From contig NZ_SZNM01000004.1 of assembly GCF_005870085.1 (NCBI RefSeq), positions 248,001-312,000 of the forward strand: 64,000 bases of DNA. The letters are read 5' to 3'. A program made the translations under genes and the position numbers. The notes below the pieces were generated by a model. The model was not told the DNA's origin and did no database searches. It saw only the letters and a list, made by a program, of their open reading frames with translations. Each line of letters opens with the position of its first letter. Positions within the stretch are counted from its first letter, which is position 1. This document shows positions 16,900-25,599 of the stretch, one piece after another. This DNA comes from Aquibacillus sediminis (GTDB lineage Bacteria; Bacillota; Bacilli; Bacillales; Amphibacillaceae).

Positions 16900-17949
16900 T
16901 TATTTACCAACTACTCTTTTTGCCCCTAAATATCTTTTTTCCCAGTATGAACCACGCATATCTTCAATCTCGACTCCTGAAGAAGTTCCTGCATGAATAA
17001 ATTTATGATCGCCAAGATAAATACCCATATGGGAAGGACCAGGTTTATAGGTTTCATAAAAAACAAAATCTCCAACCGATAATTTGTCTACGGGTTTTGT
17101 CGCATTCCATATCTCTTCGACACTTCGAGGAAGGTCAATATTTATCTCTTTAAATACATATTGGATGTAACCACTACAATCAAATCCATTTGGTGAAGTA
17201 CCTCCCCAATTGTATGGTGTTCCAATATGTTGTTTTGCTTTTTTTATAAGTGTGGAGGGATCGTATGCTTTTTGTTTTGACACTGATTTAACTTTCGGAA
17301 CGTTTTTCTGTTCTTCGGTTTCGTTCATCGTTAAATGTTCGATTTCTTGTTCCTGTTCTGTTTCGTTTTGGCTCTGTTCAGCAGCAACCATACGTTGAAT
17401 CGTTTCTTCATCGATTTCATTTTTAATTTCGATGCCGTAATCATTTTGAAAAGCCTTTAGTGCCGTTTGTGTCATCGGCCCAAAAATTCCATCGATTTCC
17501 TCAGTATAGTAACCAAAGTAATATAAAGCGTTTTGAATTTTCTTGATATCGTCACTTTTTTCACCTGGTTGATAGACATGTTCTAACTCTAGTAAAGGCT
17601 TTAGATATTTTTCTCTTTCCTTTGTAATTAATGTTATAATGGTTGCTCGGTCGGCTTGACCGCTTGCAGTTAATTCGTGTTCATGTTGAAATTTTTTAAG
17701 CGCGTATTCAGTTAATACCCCAAACTCACCATCGATGGATTTATCAAAATAGGAAAGCTTCGATAATTTTTGTTGAAGAACTCTCACACCATCATTATGT
17801 TGACCATAATAAAGCGTTTTGCTATCTTCGATTACTTTGTTTTCTAACATTGGGTAGGCATCTACATAAAAGGAGAATGGTTGACTTAACGCAAAACCAT
17901 AGGCCATTGAATGTTTAACAACATGCTGTACATTTGCGTCTGTAAGCAT
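16900..17949 (-). CDS. NlpC/P60 cell-wall hydrolase with two PG-binding domains
   Basis: Predicted D-glutamyl-meso-diaminopimelate endopeptidase cutting peptidoglycan stems. Order: two PG_binding_1 domains (about residues 45-105 and 118-190; FQHEHEL and FQNDYGI are their conserved helices), a Gln/Glu-rich linker, then NlpC/P60 with catalytic Cys in FDCSGY, His in SHMGIY and the third residue His in IHAGTS. Unusually, the N-terminus (MLTDANVQHVV) shows no signal peptide, yet the start is well supported by AAGGGG. It may act in the mother cell or spore; that is inference. Confidence 0.88.
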   Translation of the reverse strand: MLTDANVQHVVKHSMAYGFALSQPFSFYVDAYPMLENKVIEDSKTLYYGQHNDGVRVLQQKLSKLSYFDKSIDGEFGVLTEYALKKFQHEHELTASGQADRATIITLITKEREKYLKPLLELEHVYQPGEKSDDIKKIQNALYYFGYYTEEIDGIFGPMTQTALKAFQNDYGIEIKNEIDEETIQRMVAAEQSQNETEQEQEIEHLTMNETEEQKNVPKVKSVSKQKAYDPSTLIKKAKQHIGTPYNWGGTSPNGFDCSGYIQYVFKEINIDLPRSVEEIWNATKPVDKLSVGDFVFYETYKPGPSHMGIYLGDHKFIHAGTSSGVEIEDMRGSYWEKRYLGAKRVVGK

Positions 17950-18119
17950 ACAAATCCCCTTCCTAATCTAATCTCTTAACAAGTATTATGTTGGAATCTT
18001 CAAAATATGAAATGATCTGAAAAACGAAATATTTCTGTAATATGTATGTTACAATAAAAGTACCACGTCATGAATTATTATAGGGGAAAAGGGGACTAGA
18101 CATGCTTTAGTCTTCAATT

Positions 18120-18866
18120 ATGAAAAAATTTAAATTGAAGTGTATACTCATTATTTTTTTCTTAATCGTTCCTTTCACTTCAGTTACAAAGCCTTTCCAC
18201 GGGATTATGCTGCATCAAGCAATGGGGGAAGTGACTACCGGTCTAATTGAGAAATTATCGAATGCTGATCTATTACAAGAGTTAGTGGTCGTTCCTAATC
18301 AATCGAATCAATATCAAGAGGTCCTCGACATGGTGAGTCGGATTAATCAAATCGATCGATCAGTGTTAAAACTCTTAGTGGAACAGAATGTAAAGATACG
18401 ACTTTTTGAAGGTGCTTTAACTGATGAACCGCTGTTATATTATTTGAATTGGAATCAACCTCGTGGCAGGGGAGAGGGAACAACATGGGAAAACATACCT
18501 GGGTCAGGGGGCAATTGGCTCATATCCGCTAAAATTGGAGCGAGTGATCCTGGAAATGGACACGGTTCTAAAAATTTAGAGTTACATGAAATTGGCCATA
18601 CCGTGTATAATTTATTAATGACTTCTCCAACATATGCTACAGCTATTCAGATGGCATGGGAAAAAGAAGTAACTATCTATTTTCCTGATAACGATTATTT
18701 TACAACTTATCCATCAGAATATTTTGCAGAAATGTTCGCTTTGTATTACTATGATGAAGATTCCAAAGAAAAAATGAAACAAATCACACCTCTTACTTAT
18801 CAATTGTTTCAACAACTACAAACATTAAAGACTGATACCATTGAACGTAATTATTATGGGTTATAG
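18120..18866 (+). CDS. Secreted ATLF-like zinc metalloprotease (Pro-Pro endopeptidase type)
   Basis: A 248-residue protein with an N-terminal signal segment (hydrophobic residues 7-20). H156EIGH160 is a gluzincin zinc site; Y197 and E204 in [10 protein letters not shown] follow with the same 7-residue spacing as the tyrosine and third-ligand glutamate of anthrax lethal factor. This is the M34/ATLF family, which includes the Pro-Pro endopeptidases of Clostridioides and relatives that cleave surface proteins between two prolines. Substrate here unknown. The ATG at 18120 lacks a strong ribosome site. The stop is 22 nt before thyA, an unusual neighbour. Confidence 0.8.
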   Translation: MKKFKLKCILIIFFLIVPFTSVTKPFHGIMLHQAMGEVTTGLIEKLSNADLLQELVVVPNQSNQYQEVLDMVSRINQIDRSVLKLLVEQNVKIRLFEGALTDEPLLYYLNWNQPRGRGEGTTWENIPGSGGNWLISAKIGASDPGNGHGSKNLELHEIGHTVYNLLMTSPTYATAIQMAWEKEVTIYFPDNDYFTTYPSEYFAEMFALYYYDEDSKEKMKQITPLTYQLFQQLQTLKTDTIERNYYGL

Positions 18867-18888
18867 GGATCAGGAAAGGAGTATACGA

Positions 18889-19848
18889 ATGACAACAGAT
18901 GAACAAGCCTATTTGGATTTATGCAAACATGTATTAACAAATGGCTCAACAAAAGAAGACCGTACCAAAACAGGGACACGATCTGTTTTTGGTTATCAAA
19001 TGAGGTTTAACTTAGCCAATGGATTCCCGCTTTTAACAACGAAACGTGTACCATTTCGTTTAATCGCTAGTGAGTTGTTATGGTTTATAAAAGGGGATAC
19101 GAATATCCGTTATTTATTAGAGCACAATAACAATATTTGGAATGAATGGGCTTTTGAAAAATGGATAAAAAGTGATGAATATCAAGGTCCGGATATGACG
19201 GATTTTGGTAGAAGAAGCCAACAAGACCCCGAGTTTCATAAACAATATATGGATGAAATGGATAAATTTAAAACTAAAATTAAAACTGATGACACATTTG
19301 CTGAAAAATATGGGGATTTAGGGTCTGTGTACGGCAGACAATGGCGGGCTTGGCAAACATCCAAAGGGGATACGATTGACCAGTTGAAGCAAGTAATTGA
19401 TGCGATCAAACATAATCCCGATTCCCGCCGTCATATCGTAACCGCTTGGAATCCAGAGGATGTACCAGGTAATATGGCACTCCCACCATGTCACACGATG
19501 TTTCAATTTTATGTTGCGGATGGCAAGCTTTCATGTCAACTTTATCAACGAAGTGGCGATATATTTCTTGGTGTTCCTTTTAATATTGCTAGTTATGCTT
19601 TATTAACCCATCTAATTGCAAATGAATGTAATTTAGAAGTAGGGGAATTCATTCATACACTTGGAGATGCTCATATTTATTCCAATCATTTTGATCAAGT
19701 TCAAACACAACTTAACCGAGAACCTAGAGCCTTGCCTAAACTAGAACTGAACAAAGACGTTTCATCTGTATTTGATTTTGAGATGGAAGATATGACAATC
19801 GTTGACTATAACCCGCATCCATCAATAAAAGCACCTGTAGCTGTGTAA
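18889..19848 (+). CDS. thyA: Thymidylate synthase
   Basis: Makes dTMP from dUMP with methylene-tetrahydrofolate. Key elements: [11 protein letters not shown], the catalytic Cys in [12 protein letters not shown], and [20 protein letters not shown]. At 319 aa it has the long insert (about residues 85-140) known from Lactobacillus casei-type enzymes and absent from E. coli ThyA. Start: AAAGGAG lies 7 nt before the ATG at 18889; the frame is open further upstream into the previous gene, which is not used. It forms an operon with dfrA (17-nt gap). Confidence 0.97.
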   Translation: MTTDEQAYLDLCKHVLTNGSTKEDRTKTGTRSVFGYQMRFNLANGFPLLTTKRVPFRLIASELLWFIKGDTNIRYLLEHNNNIWNEWAFEKWIKSDEYQGPDMTDFGRRSQQDPEFHKQYMDEMDKFKTKIKTDDTFAEKYGDLGSVYGRQWRAWQTSKGDTIDQLKQVIDAIKHNPDSRRHIVTAWNPEDVPGNMALPPCHTMFQFYVADGKLSCQLYQRSGDIFLGVPFNIASYALLTHLIANECNLEVGEFIHTLGDAHIYSNHFDQVQTQLNREPRALPKLELNKDVSSVFDFEMEDMTIVDYNPHPSIKAPVAV

Positions 19849-19865
19849 AAATTCAAGGAGGATAT

Positions 19866-20357
19866 ATGCTTTCATTATTATTTGCTATGGACCGAAATCG
19901 AGTGATTGGTTCTAACAATGATTTACCATGGAGACTGCCAAACGATTTAAAGTTTTTTAAGCAAGTAACAACTGGGAATACGATCATTATGGGAAGAAAA
20001 ACGTTTGATTCAATTAATCGCCCATTACCTAACAGGGAAAATGTTATTCTTACTCGCGACAAGTCTTACCAACAAGAGGGATGTCAGGTCATTCATTCGA
20101 TTGACACGATTATAAATTGGAATAATGAAAATCCTGAAAAAGAGTATTTTATTATTGGTGGTGCCGAGTTATTTAAACAGACATTACCATTTGCTGATCG
20201 AATGTATATGACGTATATTGATGAAACCTTCGAAGGGGATACGTACTTTCCGAGTTTTGATGAAAATAACTGGCAGGAAGTCAAGAGGGAAAAAGGTATA
20301 AAAAATGAAAAAAACCAATATGATTATTATTTTATTCAATTGGATCGGAAAATCTAA
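19866..20357 (+). CDS. dfrA: Dihydrofolate reductase
   Basis: Regenerates tetrahydrofolate used up by ThyA, encoded just upstream. Conserved blocks: FAMDRNRVIGSNNDLPWRLPNDLKFFK (substrate site, with Asp in LPNDLK), IIMGRKTFDSI (NADPH site) and IIGGAEL. Length 163 aa is typical. RBS AAGGAGG. No terminator separates it from thyA, so one transcript is likely. Confidence 0.97.
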   Translation: MLSLLFAMDRNRVIGSNNDLPWRLPNDLKFFKQVTTGNTIIMGRKTFDSINRPLPNRENVILTRDKSYQQEGCQVIHSIDTIINWNNENPEKEYFIIGGAELFKQTLPFADRMYMTYIDETFEGDTYFPSFDENNWQEVKREKGIKNEKNQYDYYFIQLDRKI

Positions 20358-20480
20358 CGAGGGCTTTCATGTAAGACAATGACACAAAAACATGTTACTA
20401 TGATAGGGAAACATTGATACATATGGTCAATAAGAAGGAAAAAAATATCAAGTCTATTTTTAAAACATTGGGGTGAGATA

Positions 20481-20675
20481 ATGCCAGCTACAATTGGAAT
20501 TCCGGGCTTAATTTTGATTTTAATTATAGCGCTTATCGTTTTTGGTCCAAAGAAATTACCCGAAATTGGTAAAGCAACTGGACAAACATTAAAGGAATTT
20601 AAAAATTCAGCACGTGAACTAACAGAGGAAGAGAATGAAGTCAAGGGTGAACAAAAAAAGCTTGATTCTAAATAA
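20481..20675 (+). CDS. tatA: Twin-arginine translocase TatA, copy 1
   Basis: A 64-residue TatA/E subunit: one N-terminal membrane helix ([17 protein letters not shown]), the [12 protein letters not shown] hinge, then an amphipathic helix and charged tail. TatA oligomerises with TatC to pass folded proteins through the membrane. RBS GGGGTGAG. A second tatA begins 21 nt downstream and tatC follows at 21.1 kb. Confidence 0.96.
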   Translation: MPATIGIPGLILILIIALIVFGPKKLPEIGKATGQTLKEFKNSARELTEEENEVKGEQKKLDSK

Positions 20676-20696
20676 AGCTTGATGGGGTGATGTGAG

Positions 20697-20885
20697 ATGC
20701 TAAGTAGTATTGGATTTCCAGGATTAATTTTAATATTGATTATTGCATTGGTTGTGTTTGGCCCTTCTAAATTACCAGAGATTGGTAAAGCGGTTGGAAC
20801 TTCCCTTAAAGAATTTAAAAAAGCTACCAATGATATCATGAATGATGATGAATCCAAAAAAGTAGAAGATAAAAATAATCAGTAG
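20697..20885 (+). CDS. tatA: Twin-arginine translocase TatA, copy 2
   Basis: A 62-residue paralogue of the preceding gene; the membrane helix and [12 protein letters not shown] hinge are nearly the same, while the C-terminal tails differ. It is probably a tandem duplication or a specialised TatA. RBS TGGGGTGA upstream. A terminator-like hairpin follows (20892-20926), so tatC may be expressed partly on its own. Confidence 0.96.
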   Translation: MLSSIGFPGLILILIIALVVFGPSKLPEIGKAVGTSLKEFKKATNDIMNDDESKKVEDKNNQ

Positions 20886-20891
20886 TTTATT

Positions 20892-20926
20892 CAAGGTGTA
20901 AGGGGCTAAACCTTACATCTTGTTTT
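20892..20926 (+). terminator. Terminator-like hairpin between tatA2 and tatC
   Basis: 12-bp stem (20892-20903 with 20911-20922, one G-U pair), 7-nt loop, TTTT after it. Confidence 0.7.
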
Positions 20927-21141
20927 CTAATCGGAAGCTTTTGCTATAGATTATAAGTTGAGTTGAAGTTAAAAACATAGCATCTGCATTGGAAGCTGAA
21001 CCGCTGTTTCACTATTGATTAAAGGCGAGTAAAGTCGTTCGTTACAAAATGGTGAATAGTGCAATTAGGATCCAGATCGATCCCCAGCAACAATACATAC
21101 AACACACAAAAAACGGAATTTAAAAAAGGGGGGAGAGCTTC

Positions 21142-21894
21142 TTGTCAGACAGTAAACAAGAAAGTACAACAGAGGAAATGAATTACCTTGACCATTTTTC
21201 AGAATTACGAAATCGTTTGATTTGGACTGCGGTTGTATTTATTCTATGTATGGCGATTGGACTTATATTTGTTAAAGATATACAATCTTTTTTTGTTCGT
21301 GGTTTAGAGGTGAACTTAAACTTTCTAGGACCTGGTGAAATTGTTTGGGTTTACTTTACAATGGCATTCCTAGTTGCTGCTATTGGAACCATTCCTTTCC
21401 TATGCTTCCAACTATGGTTGTTCGTTAAACCAGGTTTGACGCCAAAAGAACGAAAGGTATCTCTAGCGTATATCCCGGCTATATTTATCCTATTTATTAG
21501 TGGATTAGTGTTTGGTTATCTTGTGTTTGTGGAACTAATTTTTCCATTCTTATTATCATTAAATGATGGTATGTTTGATGTTATGTTTAGTGTGGAGAAT
21601 TATTTTCGCTTTTTATTTAGGGTAACGATTCCTTTTGCGATTTTATTTGAAATACCAATCATTACCATGTTTTTAACTAGCTTAGGTATTGTAACACCAG
21701 AGTTTTTAACGAAAACGAGAAAGTATGCTTATTTTGTTTTAGTCATCATTGGTACAATGATCTCACCACCAGATTTTATTTTGCAAATTGTTGTAGCAAT
21801 ACCATTGATCATTCTCTATGAAGTTAGTATTGTATTATCACGGATTGTTTATAAAAAACGACAACAGAAACAAGAGGAAGCATTGCATGATTGA
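21142..21894 (+). CDS. tatC: Sec-independent translocase TatC
   Basis: Receptor subunit of the Tat translocase that recognises twin-arginine signals. Six hydrophobic segments are visible. Conserved parts: the N-terminal HFSELRNRLIW with the essential Glu, the periplasmic FLVFGYLVF region, and the C-terminal ISPPD-FILQ. Length 250 aa is normal. It starts with TTG 6 nt after a GGGGGGAG ribosome site. Together with the two tatA genes upstream it makes a complete TatAC system; tatB is not expected in Firmicutes. Confidence 0.96.
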   Translation: MSDSKQESTTEEMNYLDHFSELRNRLIWTAVVFILCMAIGLIFVKDIQSFFVRGLEVNLNFLGPGEIVWVYFTMAFLVAAIGTIPFLCFQLWLFVKPGLTPKERKVSLAYIPAIFILFISGLVFGYLVFVELIFPFLLSLNDGMFDVMFSVENYFRFLFRVTIPFAILFEIPIITMFLTSLGIVTPEFLTKTRKYAYFVLVIIGTMISPPDFILQIVVAIPLIILYEVSIVLSRIVYKKRQQKQEEALHD

Positions 21895-21908
21895 TTTTCT
21901 TAAAGGCT

Positions 21909-22489
21909 GTTAGTTGCATATAAGCTATATTATGCGACATAACTTGAATCCCGTCCATTCTTAATATGGTGAGTGCTGAACGGCGCTGCGGAAATACACT
22001 ACGCTTTCCATGGGGGCTGGTGAGCCTCCTCGCGCTGTCGCACTGCGGGGTCTCACCGATGCCTCTAGTCCCATAGGAGTCTCCGTGTATTTCCTCCGCT
22101 TTTTCCAGTATTCTGAAGTTTTACAGTGCTTTGCTTAATAAAAATTATATAATATACCTTTTATGTTAATTAACATGTTCTTGTTAATTGGCATGTTTTA
22201 ACGTAACCTTGCAGTAAATTCTTTATTTTATTATCTTATAAAGTATTACATCTATTACTAATCAGAAAACTTATAGCAGCGAAGGCAGAATACGGAGACT
22301 CCCATGGGAACAGCACGAGCCGAAGATCCACTTGGTAAAGCGGTTTTCTTTACCAAGTTAGCTGAGGCCCGTGCCCATGGAAAGCGGAGTATTCTGCCGT
22401 AGCGAGTGGTATAACACTTATTCCAACCAGAATATTAGAAAGCAAAATACGAAAGTAATGTCGCATAATATAGCAAATGCGCATTAACA
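21909..22489. repeat. Palindromic element B/C with terminal inverted repeats
   Basis: About 580 bp between tatC and yozE. The left end (21918-21943) and the reverse complement of the right end (about 22455-22480) agree at 23 of 26 positions around TATATTATGCGACAT, and the similarity extends outwards. Two GC-rich hairpin units lie inside: 21984-22103 (GCGGAAATACAC with GTGTATTTCCtCCGC) and 22286-22402 (GCAGAATACGGAGACTCC with GGAAAGCGGAGTATTCTGC). Between them is an AT-rich core. It is a longer relative of element A at 7.1 kb. No transposase. Similar GC-rich repeats are common in Bacillaceae genomes. Confidence 0.85.
22165..22197 (+). repeat. Two 15-bp direct repeats in the element core
   Basis: GTTAATTAACATGTT (22165-22179) and GTTAATTGGCATGTT (22183-22197) repeat with an 18-bp period in the AT-rich centre of element B/C. 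Confidence 0.7.
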
Positions 22490-22529
22490 AGCAGTGCTTA
22501 TGAAGAAAACGATAGTGAGGTGAGAATAG

Positions 22530-22751
22530 ATGCGTTCTTTTTATCAATATATGATGCGGTATCGAGGTGCCAAACAACAAACAAATGAAAGTAAACTAGC
22601 TGAATGGATGTTTCGCGATCATGATTTTCCAAAACAATCCACTTCCTATGATGAAATTAGTAGGTACCTTGAATGGAATATCCCCTTTAAAGAAGCTGTA
22701 CAGGTGTTTGATCAGCTTTGGGATGATTATCTAGCAACAGAAGAAAGCTAA
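22530..22751 (+). CDS. yozE: YozE (UPF0346) protein
   Basis: A 73-residue SAM-like helical protein of unknown function. It matches YozE across its length: SFYQYMMRYRGAK at the start, DHDFPKQSTSYDEISRYLE in the middle and a C-terminal FDQLWDDY. RBS GAGGTGAG. It begins 41 nt after the right end of element B/C, so its promoter may lie in or next to the repeat. Confidence 0.9.
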   Translation: MRSFYQYMMRYRGAKQQTNESKLAEWMFRDHDFPKQSTSYDEISRYLEWNIPFKEAVQVFDQLWDDYLATEES

Positions 22752-22895
22752 GTTTCAACAGAGTGAACAAGATCTTCAGCTACTATTGCCAATAATTACA
22801 CCTTAATAATCATGTGAAATACATGGTATAGTGTATAAAGGTAATATTATTTCACCTGATCCAAGCGTTGGGTTTACTAAGCTAGGAGGCAAACC

Positions 22896-23279
22896 ATGAA
22901 AGTTATCACAGCATCAACTTCAGAGCAACACAAATATGTAAATGAGTTAATTGACTACTTATATGAAAAGATTTTTCCTTGTTTCTTTTCCTTAGAATAC
23001 ATACAAAAATTAAAAGAGTTTGAATTACTGACTGTACCAAATCTTCATGATTTAAGTTTGGTAGAAATTATGGAAGTAACAGCGGCAATCCAAACGATCA
23101 CGACGATTTTGGAAGAATTGACGAAATCAAATCAGTCGCTGATAGAATATCAAACAGCTTTTAATAAAAATGTTGCTATTCTTCGTAAGTATGAAATTAA
23201 TTTTCCATTTCAATTAAGTGATTTTAGCGGTGAGATGGATTCTTCCTATCATCCTCATGAAAGCACCTTTTATATGTAA
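22896..23279 (+). CDS. DUF5365-like (YhcU-type) protein
   Basis: A 127-residue protein beginning MKVITASTSEQHKYVNELIDYLY; the STSEQ..Y..EL pattern resembles B. subtilis YhcU (DUF5365). Mostly helical; no signal peptide, membrane segment or catalytic motif. RBS AGGAGG. Function unknown; family call moderate. Confidence 0.65.
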   Translation: MKVITASTSEQHKYVNELIDYLYEKIFPCFFSLEYIQKLKEFELLTVPNLHDLSLVEIMEVTAAIQTITTILEELTKSNQSLIEYQTAFNKNVAILRKYEINFPFQLSDFSGEMDSSYHPHESTFYM

Positions 23280-23344
23280 TCATTTTTTCACTCAGTGCAT
23301 AAAATGATTAAAGGTTTTGACCATACCATGTTGGAGGGGTGTCC

Positions 23345-23593
23345 ATGTCAATGCCTCTTTCTGTTGAATGGAAATTGATCACGATGGGAAGGGAAGAACG
23401 TTTGCTATCAGCGAACAATTTATTCCAAGTAAGATTTCCAGGATATAAATTATTTCCGATCGATGCAGTGATTGATCTACACCGTTATCAGCAGTCCAAT
23501 TTGGTTGGAAAAGCTAAGATTATTGAATTGGTATGGAAAAATAACGAAACGATTTGTAACTACCAACTCATTTCTTTACAGAATGTTAATTAA
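23345..23593 (+). CDS. DUF2584-like protein
   Basis: An 82-residue beta-rich protein. The pattern MGREERL, FPGYKLFPIDAVIDLHR and a C-terminal YQLISLQNVN resembles the DUF2584 family of Bacilli, function unknown. GGAGGGG lies 5 nt before the ATG at 23345; a GTG at 23339 and an ATG at 23351 are alternatives. It follows the DUF5365-like gene by 65 nt and ends before a strong terminator. Confidence 0.65.
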   Translation: MSMPLSVEWKLITMGREERLLSANNLFQVRFPGYKLFPIDAVIDLHRYQQSNLVGKAKIIELVWKNNETICNYQLISLQNVN

Positions 23594-23637
23594 ATGCTGT
23601 TTGTTCAGACACAATTAAATGCCTAAAAACCTGTTAC

Positions 23638-23671
23638 AGAGAGTAGACACCATTTGTCTACTCTCTTTTGT
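23638..23671 (+). terminator. Rho-independent terminator
   Basis: Perfect 12-bp stem (23638-23649 with 23655-23666), 5-nt loop, TTTT after it; closes the DUF5365/DUF2584 unit. Confidence 0.9.
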
Positions 23672-23818
23672 TGTGTTAGGTGGAACGGGTGGCATAACGA
23701 CAGACCACCTAATCTAGTCGGTAAAAGTTCTTTTGTTATGGATGATTATGTTTGCCTACACTTATTATATCTGTCCTGCGTACTATAAAGTAAATACGAT
23801 GTAAAAGAGGTGGAAGAT

Positions 23819-24355
23819 ATGATGCAGCCAAGACAAGTTCCATCACCATTTTCAACTTTTTCAAATCCGAACCACTTTGGGCAAGGTCACTTCATGTACA
23901 GAAATTTTCAACCACCAATGAATGTTCCATCAGGTGTACAAAGTGGTGGAATTCAAGGGTTGATGCAAAAATTCTTAAACCCTGGATTTTCACAAGCTGC
24001 AACTGGGGCTTCTGCAGGTGGTGGAATTACCAATATGCTTGGGAACGTACAACAAGTATTACAAATGGCACAGTCAGCAGCTCCAATCGTTCAACAATAC
24101 GGTCCAATGGTAAAAAATTTACCTGCTATGATAAGAATGATTAAGGCTTTTAATGATGACAGTGACGAAATCGATGAAAATAATGAAAATGATAAAAAAG
24201 AATATGAATTAGATCAAGAATCTGACCATACTATAAAGATAGAGAATGATAATCTTAATAAAATAGAAACAGAAGTAACACCTCACCATTCAAATGAAAG
24301 AAAGAAGCAAGTGAACAATTCTAAAGGAGTATCAACACCTAAATTATATATCTAG
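23819..24355 (+). CDS. VrrA/YqfQ family protein
   Basis: A 178-residue protein with three parts: an N-terminal Pro/Phe/Asn-rich region, a Gly/Ala/Gln-rich helical centre (NVQQVLQMAQSAAPIVQQYGP, PAMIRMIKAF), and a highly acidic Asp/Glu/Asn tail ending in TPKLYI. This layout and the PKLYI terminus are typical of the YqfQ/VrrA family; B. anthracis VrrA is known for its variable repeats. Function unknown, possibly spore-related. Start at 23819 or 23822 by spacing from AAAGAGGTGG. Confidence 0.8.
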   Translation: MMQPRQVPSPFSTFSNPNHFGQGHFMYRNFQPPMNVPSGVQSGGIQGLMQKFLNPGFSQAATGASAGGGITNMLGNVQQVLQMAQSAAPIVQQYGPMVKNLPAMIRMIKAFNDDSDEIDENNENDKKEYELDQESDHTIKIENDNLNKIETEVTPHHSNERKKQVNNSKGVSTPKLYI

Positions 24356-24437
24356 TGGTGCAGACTACTTGATTTTTTAAGGGAAAGGATAAAGAATAAG
24401 ACAAAATAGAAATTATAAATCATAGGAGGCATTAATA

Positions 24438-25406
24438 GTGGTTAACAATTTAGAAAAAGCAACTTTTGCTGGTGGGTGTTTTTGGTGCATGGTGGAACCA
24501 TTCGATGAGCGCCCAGGAATCCATAAAGTGGTATCAGGATATACAGGAGGACACACAGAAAATCCTACCTATGAAGAGGTTTGTTCCAACACAACTGGGC
24601 ATGTGGAAGCAGTACAAATCACATTCGATCCGGCGATTTTCCCTTATGCCAAACTGTTAGAAACATTTTGGCAACAAATTGATCCGACAGATGCAGGTGG
24701 ACAATTTAATGATCGAGGAGAATCTTATCAAACAGCGATTTTTTATCACAATCAAAACCAAAAGAATTTAGCCGAAAAGTCAAAAGCTGATTTAGAAGCT
24801 TTTGGGAAGTTTAAAGATCCAATTGTAACCCCAATACTACCGGCTAAGACATTCTATACAGCGGAAGAAAAACACCAAGATTATTATAAAAAGCAATCCT
24901 TTCATTATCGTCTTTATAAAAAAGGCTCAGGAAGAGAGGATTTTATCAAAACGCATTGGAAACCTAAGTTTGACAAAGCAACATTAAGAGAAAAATTAAA
25001 TCCGATTCAATATCATGTCACACAAGAAAATGGAACAGAAAGGCCATTTCAAAATGAATACTGGGATCATGAAGAGCAAGGGATTTATGTCGATATTGTG
25101 TCAGGGGAACCGTTGTTCTCATCAGAGGATAAATATGATGCTGGATGCGGCTGGCCAAGTTTCACAAAACCAATTGACCGTTCTCATCTACAGGAAAAGA
25201 TGGATACTTCGCATGGCATGAGGCGAATTGAAATTAGAAGTGACCAAGCGGACTCGCACTTAGGTCATGTGTTTGACGATGGCCCTATGGATCAAGGTGG
25301 GCTTCGTTACTGCATGAATTCTGCCGCCATGCGATTTATCCCAAAAGATAAATTGGAAGCTGAGGGCTATGAATATTTAAGCTATTTATTCGATGATAAA
25401 AAATAA
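24438..25406 (+). CDS. msrAB: Bifunctional methionine sulfoxide reductase MsrA-MsrB
   Basis: Repairs oxidised methionine. MsrA (about residues 1-160) has the nucleophile motif GGCFWCM and reduces the S-sulfoxide; MsrB (about 180-315) has [17 protein letters not shown] and RYCMNSAA with the catalytic Cys, and reduces the R-sulfoxide. The zinc-binding CxxC pairs of many MsrB proteins are absent, so this is the zinc-free type. GTG start with AGGAGG 8 nt upstream. Single-gene unit, ended by the hairpin at 25447. Confidence 0.97.
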   Translation: MVNNLEKATFAGGCFWCMVEPFDERPGIHKVVSGYTGGHTENPTYEEVCSNTTGHVEAVQITFDPAIFPYAKLLETFWQQIDPTDAGGQFNDRGESYQTAIFYHNQNQKNLAEKSKADLEAFGKFKDPIVTPILPAKTFYTAEEKHQDYYKKQSFHYRLYKKGSGREDFIKTHWKPKFDKATLREKLNPIQYHVTQENGTERPFQNEYWDHEEQGIYVDIVSGEPLFSSEDKYDAGCGWPSFTKPIDRSHLQEKMDTSHGMRRIEIRSDQADSHLGHVFDDGPMDQGGLRYCMNSAAMRFIPKDKLEAEGYEYLSYLFDDKK

Positions 25407-25432
25407 GATCCACTAGCAGGCGATTGTCCTAT

Positions 25433-25488
25433 AAGGGTCATATTCTCAAACATTTCATCTGATCAAATGTTTGTTTTATTTGACCCTT
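25433..25488 (+). terminator. Terminator of msrAB within a longer paired region
   Basis: Inner stem CAAACATTT/AAATGTTTG (25447-25455 with 25465-25473) followed by TTTTATTT; an outer stem AAGGGTCA/TGACCCTT (25433-25440 with 25481-25488) encloses it. The two-tier structure is more elaborate than a plain terminator. Confidence 0.7.
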
Positions 25489-25599
25489 TCTAGGTTGGAC
25501 AACCCTTGTAATACATTAGAAAAATAGCAATCTATCTTGTTTACAAATCTTCTAATCTTGAAGCATTAAGTCTTCATTAAATAGAGAAAGAGGGTTACC

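Noticed and set aside
22350-22580. Reverse frame across the right end of element B/C
   Set aside because: It spans the repeat and the antisense of yozE, with no ribosome site.
25407-25599. yybP-ykoY manganese riboswitch before the TerC gene
   Set aside because: Expected from the family, but the conserved loop sequences are not visible; the paired region there is better explained as the msrAB terminator.
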